Origin: an uncultured Clostridia bacterium
Lineage (GTDB): Bacteria > Bacillota > Clostridia > TANB77 > CAG-508
Reading direction: 5' to 3'
Length of the DNA stretch: 63,694 nucleotides
NCBI GenBank assembly: GCA_947631915.1
Contig: CANRNC010000011.1
Coordinates: 1-63,694, forward strand
Under the pieces are notes generated by a model. That model did not search any database. It was not told the origin of the DNA and was given only the letters and a program-made list of their open reading frames with translations. The stretch's first letter is position 1. The number at the start of each line of letters is the position of its first letter. The position numbers were made by a program, and so were the translations under genes. Below are positions 8,592 to 16,707 of this stretch, one piece after another.

Positions 8592-8661
8592 TATACAACT
8601 TTGATACAATTTTAATGCAACTTAGATACATTCCTTTGCTATATTAATGGATAGCAAAGGA
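8592..8661 (+). promoter_or_regulatory. Four-unit 11-bp repeat promoter with a downstream dyad
   Basis: TATACA (8592), GATACA (8603), AATGCA (8614) and GATACA (8625) are spaced exactly 11 bp apart. The -10 TATATT at 8640 begins nine bases after the last unit, the same spacing as in the promoter at 5685. A separate 11-bp inverted repeat (TCCTTTGCTAT at 8632, ATAGCAAAGGA at 8651) spans the -10, the start region and the ribosome binding site AAAGGAG, and could be a second operator. Confidence 0.65.
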
Positions 8662-8672
8662 GTGTATTTTTT

Positions 8673-9392
8673 GTGGGAGATTATATGAAGTTTAGAGCAA
8701 ATAATGAAAAAAAGGTAGAAATAGAAGTAGAAAATGAAATTTATTTAAGACACGCTATTAAAACAGAATTTGTGAATAGAGGAGATTCTTATATTGAAAT
8801 ACTAGAAAAATATGTAAAACCGATATACCTAAAAGGAGATATTATTTCTATTAGTGAAAAGATTATTAGCCTTTGCCAAAATAGAATTATTGAAAGAAAA
8901 GATATCAAAATTGGAATTTGGGCAAAGATATTATCAAAATTTGCATCACACCCTGATACAGGTGTGGGAGTTGGAGAAACAATAAAGATGCAGTATGCAA
9001 TAGATACAGTAGGGTTATTAAAAGTATTATGGGCAAGTTTTGCGAGTGCAGTAACAAAACTATTTGGTATAAAAGGTGTATTTTATGAAATTGTAGGGCA
9101 AGAGATAAGTGGACTAGATGGATTTTATGATCATATATGGAAAGAATATAAAGATATAGGAATACAAATACCAGAAAATCCAACAAAGGTTTGTAATGAA
9201 ATAAAAGAAAAACTAGGGATAAGTTCAATGATAGTAGATGCAAATGACTTCGGACAAGAAATATTAGGTAAATCAGATGATATAGAATTAGAAGATAATA
9301 AATTAAAACTTATGATAAGAGATAATCCAGCAGGACAAGGGAGAGAAAGAACTCCAATTATTTTGATAAGAAAAGGAAAAAGTGAAAAATAG
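8673..9392 (+). CDS. CofE-like amide ligase (coenzyme F420-0:L-glutamate ligase family)
   Basis: The product is a 239-residue protein if translation starts at GTG 8673; ATG 8685, behind GGGAGA, is an equally possible start. It has the CofE-fold hallmarks: GDIISISEKIISLCQNR near the N-terminus, then GVGVGETIKM, GVFYEIVGQEISGLDGFYD, and near the end VDANDFGQEILGKSD and DNPAGQGRERTPI. The family joins glutamate through GTP-dependent gamma-amide formation in F420 makers. No other F420 gene is seen here, and stand-alone Firmicute members have no settled role. Its placement ahead of VanY- and VanZ-like genes in a repeat-controlled operon suggests a cell-envelope substrate. Confidence 0.75.
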   Translation: MGDYMKFRANNEKKVEIEVENEIYLRHAIKTEFVNRGDSYIEILEKYVKPIYLKGDIISISEKIISLCQNRIIERKDIKIGIWAKILSKFASHPDTGVGVGETIKMQYAIDTVGLLKVLWASFASAVTKLFGIKGVFYEIVGQEISGLDGFYDHIWKEYKDIGIQIPENPTKVCNEIKEKLGISSMIVDANDFGQEILGKSDDIELEDNKLKLMIRDNPAGQGRERTPIILIRKGKSEK

Positions 9393-9394
9393 AA

Positions 9395-10111
9395 ATGAAA
9401 AAAATAATTGTAATAAGCATATTTGTAATATTGATTTTTAATGGTATAATAGGGACACTATTATATATGAGTATAAATCGTGATAATGAAATTGAAAATA
9501 AAAATAATGAAATAGTGGAGAAAAATGGAAAAAAAGAAACAGAAAAGAAAATTGACGATTGGGAATTAGTTTTAGTAAATTATGAAAATGCACTTCCAAA
9601 TGATTTTGAAATAGAACTTGCAAACATCGATAAAACAAGAAAATTTGATAGTAGAGCAATAGAAAAGTTAAAGAAAATGATGCAAGCTATGAAAGACAAT
9701 AACATAACTAATGTTTGGGTACAATCATCATATAGAAGTATAGAACATCAACAAAATTTATTTGATAAACAAGTGAACACATATATATCACAAGGAAAAA
9801 CGAAAGAAGAAGCAGAAAAATTAACTTTGAGAACAATAAATAAGCCAGGAACAAGTGAACACAATTTAGGACTAGCAGTAGATTTTAACTATGTGAATAA
9901 TGAGTTTGAAAGTACAGATGCTTTCAAGTGGTTACAGGAAAATGCTGAAAATTATGGATTTATATTAAGGTATAAAAAGGAAAAAGAAGATATAACAAAA
10001 GTAGAATATGAACCTTGGCATTGGAGATATATCGGAGTAGAAAATGCAAAGAAGATGAATGAACTTAATATGTGTTTAGAGGAATATATAGATTATCTTA
10101 AAAATAATTAG
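9395..10111 (+). CDS. VanY-like D-alanyl-D-alanine carboxypeptidase (peptidase M15B)
   Basis: A 238-residue protein with an N-terminal membrane anchor (residues about 3-24). Its peptidase domain has the zinc signature GTSEHNLGLAVDF (His and Asp ligands) and the third ligand in EPWHWRY. The SSYRSIEHQ segment is the usual substrate-binding motif. It cuts the terminal D-Ala from peptidoglycan stems outside the membrane. The gene starts two bases after the CofE-like gene, so the pair is co-translated. In glycopeptide-resistance clusters VanY accompanies VanR/VanS control, but no vanHAX genes are present here. Confidence 0.88.
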   Translation: MKKIIVISIFVILIFNGIIGTLLYMSINRDNEIENKNNEIVEKNGKKETEKKIDDWELVLVNYENALPNDFEIELANIDKTRKFDSRAIEKLKKMMQAMKDNNITNVWVQSSYRSIEHQQNLFDKQVNTYISQGKTKEEAEKLTLRTINKPGTSEHNLGLAVDFNYVNNEFESTDAFKWLQENAENYGFILRYKKEKEDITKVEYEPWHWRYIGVENAKKMNELNMCLEEYIDYLKNN

Positions 10112-10124
10112 AAAGTAGGAATAT

Positions 10125-11120
10125 ATGGAGAAAGTGAATAATAGCAAGAAAGAAAAAATATTAAAGATAATTTGCTATATGATTTTTATAATATATCTAT
10201 TGTGCTTAACGAAAATAGTGTTATTTAAATACAATAATCTAAAACAAGTTATTGAAAATATATTGAATGGAGAATTAAATGGTTTTAGATCTATAAATAT
10301 AATACCACTAAATTCTATTGTAGACTTTATAAAAATAATTTCGGAAGGTTATTTTGCTAGAGGATTTAATAATATAATTGGAAACGTATTAGTATTTTCT
10401 CCTTTAGGATATTTTTTGCCAATGTTATTTAAAAAGACAAAAAAAGTAAGATATACAATGCTATTTAGTTTAATAATTAGCTTAATTTATGAGTCGCTTC
10501 AATATATTTTATATCTTGGTAGTGCAGATATCGATGACGTTATTCTTAATTTATTAGGTGCATTTATTGGTTTTGGTTTTTATAAAATAATAGACAATTA
10601 TGCAAAAGAAAAATTAAATATAAAATATTATTTAACAATAATTATATCAGCAATAGGTTTTGCTATTGCAGGTTATTTAGCAGTTGATTATTTTGGCATT
10701 ATGTTTGGAATAAGAAGTAAGAATAATACTTACAATAATGATGTAAATAATATAATCGAAAGTCTAGAAAATGATAAAGTAATGATTAGTTCAGATAATG
10801 AATCTGATATATGGGGAGATATTATCTCATTTAATGAAGAAAGTGTTACTATAAATAAAACTACAGTAATAAATTTAGAAAATGGAGTAGGTATAGCAGT
10901 TACAAATACGAAAAATATGGATTTAAAAACAATATATCTGTTATCTAGTACAATATATACACAAAAGGATATATATGATGTAAATGGAGATAAAGTTGAA
11001 ATTAAGCCTGGAACAAAAGAAAATTTAAAAGTAGATAAACATATAAACTTGAAAATATATGAATTAGAAGGAAATTTGTATGCAAGAGAGATAATAATTA
11101 ATAATTACTTATTTAAGTAA
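10125..11120 (+). CDS. VanZ-like membrane protein with C-terminal extension
   Basis: The 331-residue protein begins with a VanZ-type membrane domain: a helix at about 17-37, the signature FRSINIIPLNSI, NIIGNVLVFSPLGYFLP, and SLIYESLQYILYLGSADIDDVILNLLGAFIG. A further helix (about 165-190) leads to an extracytoplasmic tail of about 125 residues with a beta-rich pattern. VanZ homologues give low-level teicoplanin or lipoglycopeptide tolerance by an incompletely known mechanism. It is the last gene of the 8673-11120 operon and is followed by a terminator. Confidence 0.85.
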   Translation: MEKVNNSKKEKILKIICYMIFIIYLLCLTKIVLFKYNNLKQVIENILNGELNGFRSINIIPLNSIVDFIKIISEGYFARGFNNIIGNVLVFSPLGYFLPMLFKKTKKVRYTMLFSLIISLIYESLQYILYLGSADIDDVILNLLGAFIGFGFYKIIDNYAKEKLNIKYYLTIIISAIGFAIAGYLAVDYFGIMFGIRSKNNTYNNDVNNIIESLENDKVMISSDNESDIWGDIISFNEESVTINKTTVINLENGVGIAVTNTKNMDLKTIYLLSSTIYTQKDIYDVNGDKVEIKPGTKENLKVDKHINLKIYELEGNLYAREIIINNYLFK

Positions 11121-11278
11121 TATATATAAGTATAAGCAAAATAAAATAACCAAAAAGCAGTTAAAAAATGATACTAAAAAGAATTTAAAATACTCCGTTC
11201 CTGAAGTATAATAATGTTACAAAAAGGGCTAGTAATTTCTCGCCTTTATGTTAGTAGTTAGTTAAATAAATTTATATA

Positions 11279-11314
11279 AGCAAGTGAAAATATTTACAAT
11301 CACTTGCTTTTTTT
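11279..11314 (+). terminator. Rho-independent terminator after the VanZ-like gene
   Basis: A perfect 9-bp stem (AGCAAGTGA / TCACTTGCT) is followed by seven T residues. Confidence 0.8.
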
Positions 11315-11362
11315 GATATACTTTAATCAGACAAATACGAGTGATTTGTAGGAGGTTTAAAT

Positions 11363-11866
11363 ATGAGTGAATTTAAAAATAAAAAAAGTTTAGTAATCTA
11401 TTTTTCAAGAGCTGATGAAAATTATGCTGTGGCATATATTGATAAAGGAAATACAGAATATATTGCAGAATTTGTAAGAGATATAACAAATGCAGATTTA
11501 TTTAAAGTAGAGCCACTTATACCATATAGCAAAGATTATAATATTTGCATTCAAGAGGCAAAGCAAAGAGTTGGAAATGCACCAATTAAAGAAAATATAA
11601 AGGATATATCTTCTTATGAGGTTATTTATATAATGACACCTATATATTGGGGAACTTATGCTCCAGAACTAGAAACTGCTTTAAAAGAATTAGATTTTAC
11701 AGGAAAAACTATAAGAATAGTAACTACACATGAAGGTTCAGGGCTTGCAAATGTCCCAAATGATATTAAAAGAATTTGCAAGGGAGCAAATGTGCTAGAA
11801 GATAGCATTGCAATTAGAGGTGCTGATTGTAAAAATGCTAGAAGTAAAATAGAAAAATGGATATAA
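11363..11866 (+). CDS. Flavodoxin-family protein
   Basis: A 167-residue flavodoxin-like fold: VIYFSRADEN in the FMN phosphate-binding position, GNTEYIAEFV, then YIMTPIYWGTYAPELETAL, which matches the isoalloxazine-binding loop of the flavodoxin_4 group. It probably carries electrons or reduces quinones in the cytosol. It has an AGGAGG site and is followed after 27 bases by a second flavin protein in the same direction, so they may form a two-gene operon. Confidence 0.8.
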   Translation: MSEFKNKKSLVIYFSRADENYAVAYIDKGNTEYIAEFVRDITNADLFKVEPLIPYSKDYNICIQEAKQRVGNAPIKENIKDISSYEVIYIMTPIYWGTYAPELETALKELDFTGKTIRIVTTHEGSGLANVPNDIKRICKGANVLEDSIAIRGADCKNARSKIEKWI

Positions 11867-11893
11867 TTTAATAAAAAAATGGAGGTATTGGTT

Positions 11894-12523
11894 ATGAAAG
11901 TATTATTGGTAAATGGGAGCCCACATAGAGAGGGATGTACTTATACTGCACTTAAAGAAGTTGAAGAAGAATTAAATAAAGAAGGAATTGAAACTGAAAT
12001 ATTTTGGATAGGTATAAAACCTATATCAGGATGTATTGCATGTCATAAATGTTCAGAAATAAGGAAATGTGTATTTGATGATGTTGTCAATGAATTTGCT
12101 GAAAAAGCTAAAAAAGCCGATGGGTTTATTTTTGGAACGCCAGTTCATTATGCGGCAGCGTCAGGTGCAATGACATCTTTTATGGATAGACTTTTTTATT
12201 CAACGTTTTCAAATCAGGATATATTTAGGCTAAAACCTGCAGCAACAGTAGTTTCAGCAAGAAGAGCAGGAACAACTGCTACATTTGAACAATTAAATAA
12301 ATACTATACAATGACTCAAATGCCAGTAATTTCTTCTAGATATTGGAATATGGTACATGGCTCTAATCCAAAAGAAGTAAAAAAAGATGAAGAGGGGATG
12401 CAAATAATGAGAATACTTGGTAAAAATATGGCTTATTATTTAAAATGTATTGAGGCAGGAAAAGAAAAAGGTGTAACCCCACCAATAATGGAGAAAATTA
12501 CATTCACAAACTTTATTAGATAA
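11894..12523 (+). CDS. NADPH-dependent FMN reductase / iron-sulfur flavoprotein family
   Basis: The start is ATG 11894; an in-frame ATG at 11879 overlaps the GGAGG ribosome binding site and is rejected. The 209-residue protein has LLVNGSPHREGCTYTAL for FMN phosphate binding and a cysteine cluster CIACHKCSEIRKC typical of iron-sulfur flavoproteins (four Cys near residues 47-59). FGTPVHYAAASGAMTSFMDR lies at the flavin ring. It probably reduces small electrophiles or quinones using NAD(P)H or ferredoxin. Whether a cluster is bound cannot be seen from sequence alone. Confidence 0.82.
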   Translation: MKVLLVNGSPHREGCTYTALKEVEEELNKEGIETEIFWIGIKPISGCIACHKCSEIRKCVFDDVVNEFAEKAKKADGFIFGTPVHYAAASGAMTSFMDRLFYSTFSNQDIFRLKPAATVVSARRAGTTATFEQLNKYYTMTQMPVISSRYWNMVHGSNPKEVKKDEEGMQIMRILGKNMAYYLKCIEAGKEKGVTPPIMEKITFTNFIR

Positions 12524-12560
12524 ATTTGTGTGTGGCAGATAAATAGTAATTTGCAGAACT

Positions 12561-12605
12561 CTATTAATCGTTGTTTTCCTCACTCAACGATTAGTATGTT
12601 TACTT
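12561..12605 (+). terminator. Probable terminator hairpin
   Basis: The stem TTAATCGTTG / CAACGATTAG has an 11-base loop and a moderately T-rich trailer. It lies 38 bases after the flavoprotein stop. Confidence 0.5.
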
Positions 12606-12648
12606 TTATATATTGTGATTTTACAATAATATCAAAGGAGGATAGATT

Positions 12649-12864
12649 ATGGATCAAGTAAAGGTTGGTAAATTTATTGCAGAGTGTAGAAAAAATAAAA
12701 ACTTAACACAATTTTAATTAGCATAAAAATTGAATATTACACATAGAGCAATATCAAAGTGGGAAACTGGAAAATGTATGCCAGATTCTTCTATTATGCT
12801 TGAATTATGTAATGAACTTGATATTACTGTAAATGAATTATTAAGTGGGGAGGTTATTAAATAG
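12649..12864 (+). pseudogene. Dead XRE-family transcriptional regulator
   Basis: An ATG behind AAAGGAGG opens a frame of 71 codons whose translation is a classic XRE helix-turn-helix protein. It reads VGKFIAECRKNKNLTQ, then ISKWETGKCMPDSS and ELDITVNELLSGE. Two in-frame TAA stops interrupt it at codons 20 and 23, where the family has Gln and Glu (QLAEKL). Both are single-base changes from CAA and GAA. The helix-turn-helix core is therefore not translated. The membrane tail often found in this group is missing or out of frame. Confidence 0.8.
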
Positions 12865-12914
12865 GAGGTTTATCAAGTATCACATTTTTAGTTTTGATGT
12901 TTTACCTCATCTTT

Positions 12915-12952
12915 TGCAAAGGTAATTTTGTTACTACCTTGTGCTTTTTTAC
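12915..12952 (+). terminator. Rho-independent terminator
   Basis: The stem GCA-AAGGTA / TACCTT-G-TGC is followed by six T residues, just past the dead XRE gene. Confidence 0.6.
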
Positions 12953-13934
12953 TAAAAAAGAGAAGTAATTCATACATGCATTTGTAAATAATTTTATTAT
13001 AAATTAACAAAAAAGTATAGAGTAGGAGAGAGGGGGAGTTTTGAGAATAAAAATTTTAAAATAAATTAAAACTTCAAAACTAAATCTTAAAATTCTACAA
13101 AAAATTATTCTGAAAAATTTTATAGAATAAAATAATAAAATTTATAATTTAAAATTATGATTTTAAAAATTTTATATTGTTACGAACATTAAATTTTAAA
13201 ACCAAACATTTGTTGCAATTAAAATTTTTATAAGTTTTAATGTAATTTTAAAATAAATTTTTAATTATAACATTATAAAATAATTTAATTTTAGAAAGCG
13301 TCAAAATCAATTTTAAGACATTTTTATATTTAACTAATAAAGTTAATCATTTGAAATTTAATTTCAATATTTAAAAATTATTATGTATATAATGTAAATT
13401 TGCTAACATATTGTAAAATCAACGGTTTTGAAAAAATACTGATAGATGTCCGAAAAAACGACGCACGAAATTCGATTTTAAGCCGTTTTTATAAAAAAGA
13501 CATATAGTTTATTGTCTATAAATTTAAGCAAAATGCTAAAATATGGGCATTTGCAGATTTTAATAAAATTTTTTAATACAAATATAAAAAATTAAAATTT
13601 ATGATATAGAAAATAAAGTTGTATATAACATTAAGAAAAACTTGTAATAAGCTTAAAATAACGAAGCTCTAAAATCGGTTTTAAGACATTTTTATAAAAA
13701 GATAATATAACTTGTTGTTTAAATATACAGATAGAATTAGCTGAAAATAGCTAATAGCAAGAGATAGCAGTAATTTATGTATTTAGTTTTATTCCTACTC
13801 CTATTTGCACAAAACTTTGATTTTGCGCAAAGAATATATTCAGATTTTTGAGGGACATTTATGTTTTAATATCCCTCTTCTTTCTTCAATTATAAAAAAA
13901 TTTTTTTACATTTATATAATTCTAATTTATTATT
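12953..13934. other. Gene-free AT-rich region with three diverged repeats
   Basis: No frame with a ribosome binding site and protein-like composition was found on either strand. The stretch is extremely AT-rich. Apart from the repeats at 13303-13700, it holds one hairpin (TTTGCaCAAAA / TTTTGcGCAAA near 13804-13832) and another near 13852-13876 (GAGGGA / TCCCTC), either of which might end rho transcription coming from the right. Confidence 0.6.
13303..13700 (+). repeat. Three copies of a diverged 27-bp intergenic repeat
   Basis: Copies start near 13303, 13470 and 13671. Each reads approximately AAATCgaTTTTAAG, then a-C-a/g-TTTTTATA, with an AAAATCGATTTT-like self-complementary centre. Spacing is about 167 and 201 bp. 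They sit in the gene-free region and share some flanking similarity upstream (a GC-containing patch such as gcgtc or gacgc). The function is unknown. Confidence 0.55.
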
Positions 13935-15215
13935 TTATTTAAATCTTTCTAAAAATGCATCCATACGTTTTAAAAATTCTGCATTGTTTTTACTAGCTAC
14001 CATTTGATTTAGTAATTGTTCTGTAACTTCAGATACTGGCATACTTGATAAAGCTTTTCTTAACGCAAATACAGTTTCTAATTCTTGTGGCGATAAAAGT
14101 TTCTCTTCTCTACGAGTTCCAGATTTATTTATATCGATTGCTGGAAATATCCTCTTCTCTGAAAGATTTCTATCCAAATGAACTTCCATGTTACCTGTTC
14201 CCTTAAATTCCTCGAATATAACATCATCCATTCTACTTCCAGTTTCAATTAGTGCTGTTGCAAGTATTGTTAAACTTCCACCATTTTCAATGTTTCTTGC
14301 TGCTCCAAAAAAGCTTTTTGGTTTATGTAAAGCATTAGGATCAAATCCTCCTGATAGAGTTTTTCCTGATGATGGAATTGTTAAATTATATGCTCTAGCA
14401 AGTCTAGTTATACTATCTAATAAAATAACTACATCCTTATTTTGTTCCGTTAATCTCTTGGCTCTCTCTAATACCATTTCAGCTACTTTTATATGATGTT
14501 CTGGTAGTTCATCAAAAGTTGAATATATTATATCTCCTTTTATAGAACGTTTCATATCCGTAACTTCTTCAGGTCTTTCATCTATTAACAATACTATTAA
14601 ATATACTTCTGGGTTATTTTCTGTAATACTATTAGCAATTTTCTTTAATAAAGTAGTCTTTCCTACCTTTGGTTGTGCTACTATCATACCTCTTTGTCCT
14701 TTACCAATTGGAGAAATAATATCTATCATTCTCATTGCAACTTCATTTGATGTTGTTTCCAAACGTAATCTCTCTTCTGGATATATTGGTGTTAAGTCAG
14801 AAAAGGTTTTTCTTTTAATACATGTATCTGGAGATTCATCATTTACTTCACCTACAAAAATAAGTGCAGGAAATTTTTCGCCTTCTTTTGGAGTTCTCGC
14901 AATTCCTTTAATTTTATCTCCTGTAAGTAATTTGAATCTTTTTATTTGAACAGGAGAGACATATACATCTTTAGGAGTTGATAAATAATTTTCTCCTCTT
15001 AAAAATCCATAGCCATCTGGTAATACTTCCAATATTCCTTCAACTATTTTATCATCTTCATTAGTTACTTTATAAGTTTTATCATTTTGTACTGTATTAT
15101 CTTTTTCAAGGTTTTCTAGAACTTGAATTAATTCATCTTTTTTTAATTTTGATACATTGGTAATACCTTTCTCTTTTGCAATTTCTCTTAATTCACTCAA
15201 TGATACTTTTTCCAT
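13935..15215 (-). CDS. rho: Transcription termination factor Rho
   Basis: A 426-residue hexameric RNA-dependent ATPase that ends transcription. In order: an N-terminal Rho_N (SAP-like) helical domain ([21 protein letters not shown]), a cold-shock RNA-binding domain with [15 protein letters not shown], and the RecA-like motor. The motor has Walker A AQPKVGKT at 180-187, [10 protein letters not shown], Walker [17 protein letters not shown], the Q-loop region [16 protein letters not shown], and the R-loop region with [13 protein letters not shown]. Length and motifs are standard. It lies downstream of yabP-yabQ-divIC, from which it is separated by a terminator, so it probably has its own promoter. 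Confidence 0.97.
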   Translation of the reverse strand: MEKVSLSELREIAKEKGITNVSKLKKDELIQVLENLEKDNTVQNDKTYKVTNEDDKIVEGILEVLPDGYGFLRGENYLSTPKDVYVSPVQIKRFKLLTGDKIKGIARTPKEGEKFPALIFVGEVNDESPDTCIKRKTFSDLTPIYPEERLRLETTSNEVAMRMIDIISPIGKGQRGMIVAQPKVGKTTLLKKIANSITENNPEVYLIVLLIDERPEEVTDMKRSIKGDIIYSTFDELPEHHIKVAEMVLERAKRLTEQNKDVVILLDSITRLARAYNLTIPSSGKTLSGGFDPNALHKPKSFFGAARNIENGGSLTILATALIETGSRMDDVIFEEFKGTGNMEVHLDRNLSEKRIFPAIDINKSGTRREEKLLSPQELETVFALRKALSSMPVSEVTEQLLNQMVASKNNAEFLKRMDAFLERFK

Positions 15216-15334
15216 AGAATTTTACCCCCTAGACATATAAATTATACTAAATTTTTTAATTAAAATCAAATTTTGGATAGTATTTAGACTAAAATATTTT
15301 TGAACATGAAAATAAATTGAACGAAAAATCTACT

Positions 15335-15380
15335 TGTAAAAAATTAAAGTTTCATACAAAATAAAATAATGAAACTTTAA
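15335..15380 (-). terminator. Terminator of the yabP-yabQ-divIC operon
   Basis: A 12-bp perfect stem (TTAAAGTTTCAT / ATGAAACTTTAA) is followed on the minus strand by a T-rich run. The stem overlaps the divIC stop codon. Confidence 0.75.
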
Positions 15381-15661
15381 CTTCCGATATCTATGTAAAC
15401 TTTTTCATTTGGCATATACATATTTAGCTTTTCTCTTGCTACTGCCTCAATATATTCTGGCGAATTAATATTATCTTTAATAGAATTTAATTCTTCTTTA
15501 TACTCTTTTTGTTCAGTAATTTTAGATGAAAGATAATCAATATTAGAATTATGTGAGTTTATCTTTTTTTGCTGATTTACAAATGTAACTACAAGATATA
15601 TACCAACAATTATAAAGGTTAATTTTATTAATATACTTTTTAATTTAAATTTTGTTTTCAT
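15377..15661 (-). CDS. divIC: Septum formation initiator DivIC/FtsB-like
   Basis: The start at 15661 (MKTKFKLKS) is preferred because AAAGGA lies just upstream; the frame is open 14 codons further. The 94-residue bitopic protein has a short basic cytosolic end, one membrane helix (about residues 10-28) and a coiled coil (INSHNSNIDYLSSKITEQKEY). A family-typical end follows, with REKLNMYMPNEKVYIDI. FtsB/DivIC works with FtsL and DivIB in the division complex. The order yabP-yabQ-divIC is the conserved Firmicute arrangement and supports the call. Confidence 0.88.
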   Translation of the reverse strand: MKTKFKLKSILIKLTFIIVGIYLVVTFVNQQKKINSHNSNIDYLSSKITEQKEYKEELNSIKDNINSPEYIEAVAREKLNMYMPNEKVYIDIGS

Positions 15662-15761
15662 ATGTATCCTTTTCTTTAATATTAAAATTTTATTATAAAA
15701 CACTATATACTTTTATTTTCTACATATTTTCCTAAAATCCTTCTTTATATATTCATTTTCT

Positions 15762-16226
15762 TTATTTATTACTATATTTTTTAAGATTTAGATTTTTTTC
15801 AACATACTTTTTTAAATTTATAAAAATACTCCATATTGGTTTAAAGAGAACTTTTTTTAATATATTTATTACCATCTTTATAGGAATACCAAAAATTTTT
15901 ATAATAATATTTATAACTTTTTTAACTGAATTTAAAATTAGTACATTTACTTTAATAAATATTTTACTCAAAGTTATCATATATAACGTAATACCGCAAA
16001 AAGCACCTAAAAACATATATCCTCTAATAACTCCATTATTATATACAAATATAGAATATAATAAAATAAGTCCTGTTGATATCCAGAAAATAACATCTTC
16101 TAAAGCAGTTAATATATTCCCTGTAGAAAAACTTCTTCTTAATATTCTAAAGAAATCAAATAGTATGCCTATTATTACACCATCCAAAGCAAAAAGTAAA
16201 AACAACATTGCTTGAGAATTTGCCAT
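15762..16226 (-). CDS. yabQ: Spore cortex biosynthesis protein YabQ
   Basis: A 154-residue membrane protein with the family start (QAMLFLLFALDGVIIGILFDFFRILRR), four to five membrane helices and a basic amphipathic C-terminus. YabQ sits in the forespore outer membrane and is needed for cortex formation in Bacillus. It lies 17 bases downstream of the frameshifted yabP end at 16244 and upstream of divIC, the usual order. Confidence 0.9.
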   Translation of the reverse strand: MANSQAMLFLLFALDGVIIGILFDFFRILRRSFSTGNILTALEDVIFWISTGLILLYSIFVYNNGVIRGYMFLGAFCGITLYMITLSKIFIKVNVLILNSVKKVINIIIKIFGIPIKMVINILKKVLFKPIWSIFINLKKYVEKNLNLKKYSNK

Positions 16227-16243
16227 TATATTATTCCCTTTCC

Positions 16244-16544
16244 TTATTTAAAAATCTTTCCTAGTATTCCTCCACCGTTCTTTTTTATCTAAATCTTTAT
16301 TGCTATATGTTAAACTATTAATTTCACCTTCTACTATTATTTCAGAAGTATCTAAACTTAATTTATTAATTCTTATATTTTCTCCTTTAACTGTTAATAA
16401 ACCTAACTCTGTTTCAACTATGACTATTTGATCGTCAAAACTTAAAACATCTATTACACCAGATACATTTAACTTTTCTCTATTTTCTAATATCAAATTC
16501 TGAATAACTCCTGTTTGAATACTCTTCTTGTCTTCTAATGTCAT
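16244..16544 (-). CDS. yabP: Sporulation protein YabP, read through a +1 frameshift at CGG
   Basis: Residues 1-89 match YabP: RNLILENREKLNVSGV-like start, IDVLSFDDQIVIVETELGLL, LTVKGENIRINKLSLDTSEI, and VEGEINSLTYS. Codon 90 is CGG (16277-16275), the only CGG in the gene. Reading on in frame gives RWRNTRKDF and stop. Skipping the C gives GGGILGKIFK and a stop at 16244, which fits the Gly-rich, F/L-x-KLF-type ending that I recall for YabP proteins. The coordinates given assume the shift. The native tail is short, so an unshifted protein might still work in part. Confidence 0.8.
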
Positions 16545-16621
16545 ATCTAATCACTCTCCTCCTCTTTTGGTACAAATTATATATATTCACTATTTTAATT
16601 TTTTAGAACAATAATAAACAA

Positions 16622-16655
16622 TAAAAATCTCTCAACCTGTTGAGAGATTTTAAAT
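16622..16655 (-). terminator. Terminator after prfB
   Basis: A 13-bp stem (AAAATCTCTCAAC / GTTGAGAGATTTT) has a very short loop and a T-rich continuation on the minus strand. It is symmetric enough to work in both directions. Confidence 0.8.
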
Positions 16656-16707
16656 ATATAATATAAATTTGCATATTTTACAATTATTTTAACTTATCAT
16701 ATATTAA

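Noticed and set aside
8673-9392. Coenzyme F420 synthesis locus
   Set aside because: Only the CofE-like gene is present; there are no cofC, cofD or fbiC-like genes in the window.
5735-11120. Complete glycopeptide-resistance cluster
   Set aside because: vanH, a D-Ala-D-Lac/Ser ligase and vanX are absent, so only VanY- and VanZ-like functions can be claimed.
12864-12970. Possible membrane tail of the dead XRE protein (about 35 codons in another frame)
   Set aside because: It is short, has no start signal and overlaps a terminator; not enough to call.
12953-13934. Origin of replication
   Set aside because: No dnaA/dnaN nearby and no DnaA boxes (TTATCCACA) were seen; the repeats do not resemble them.
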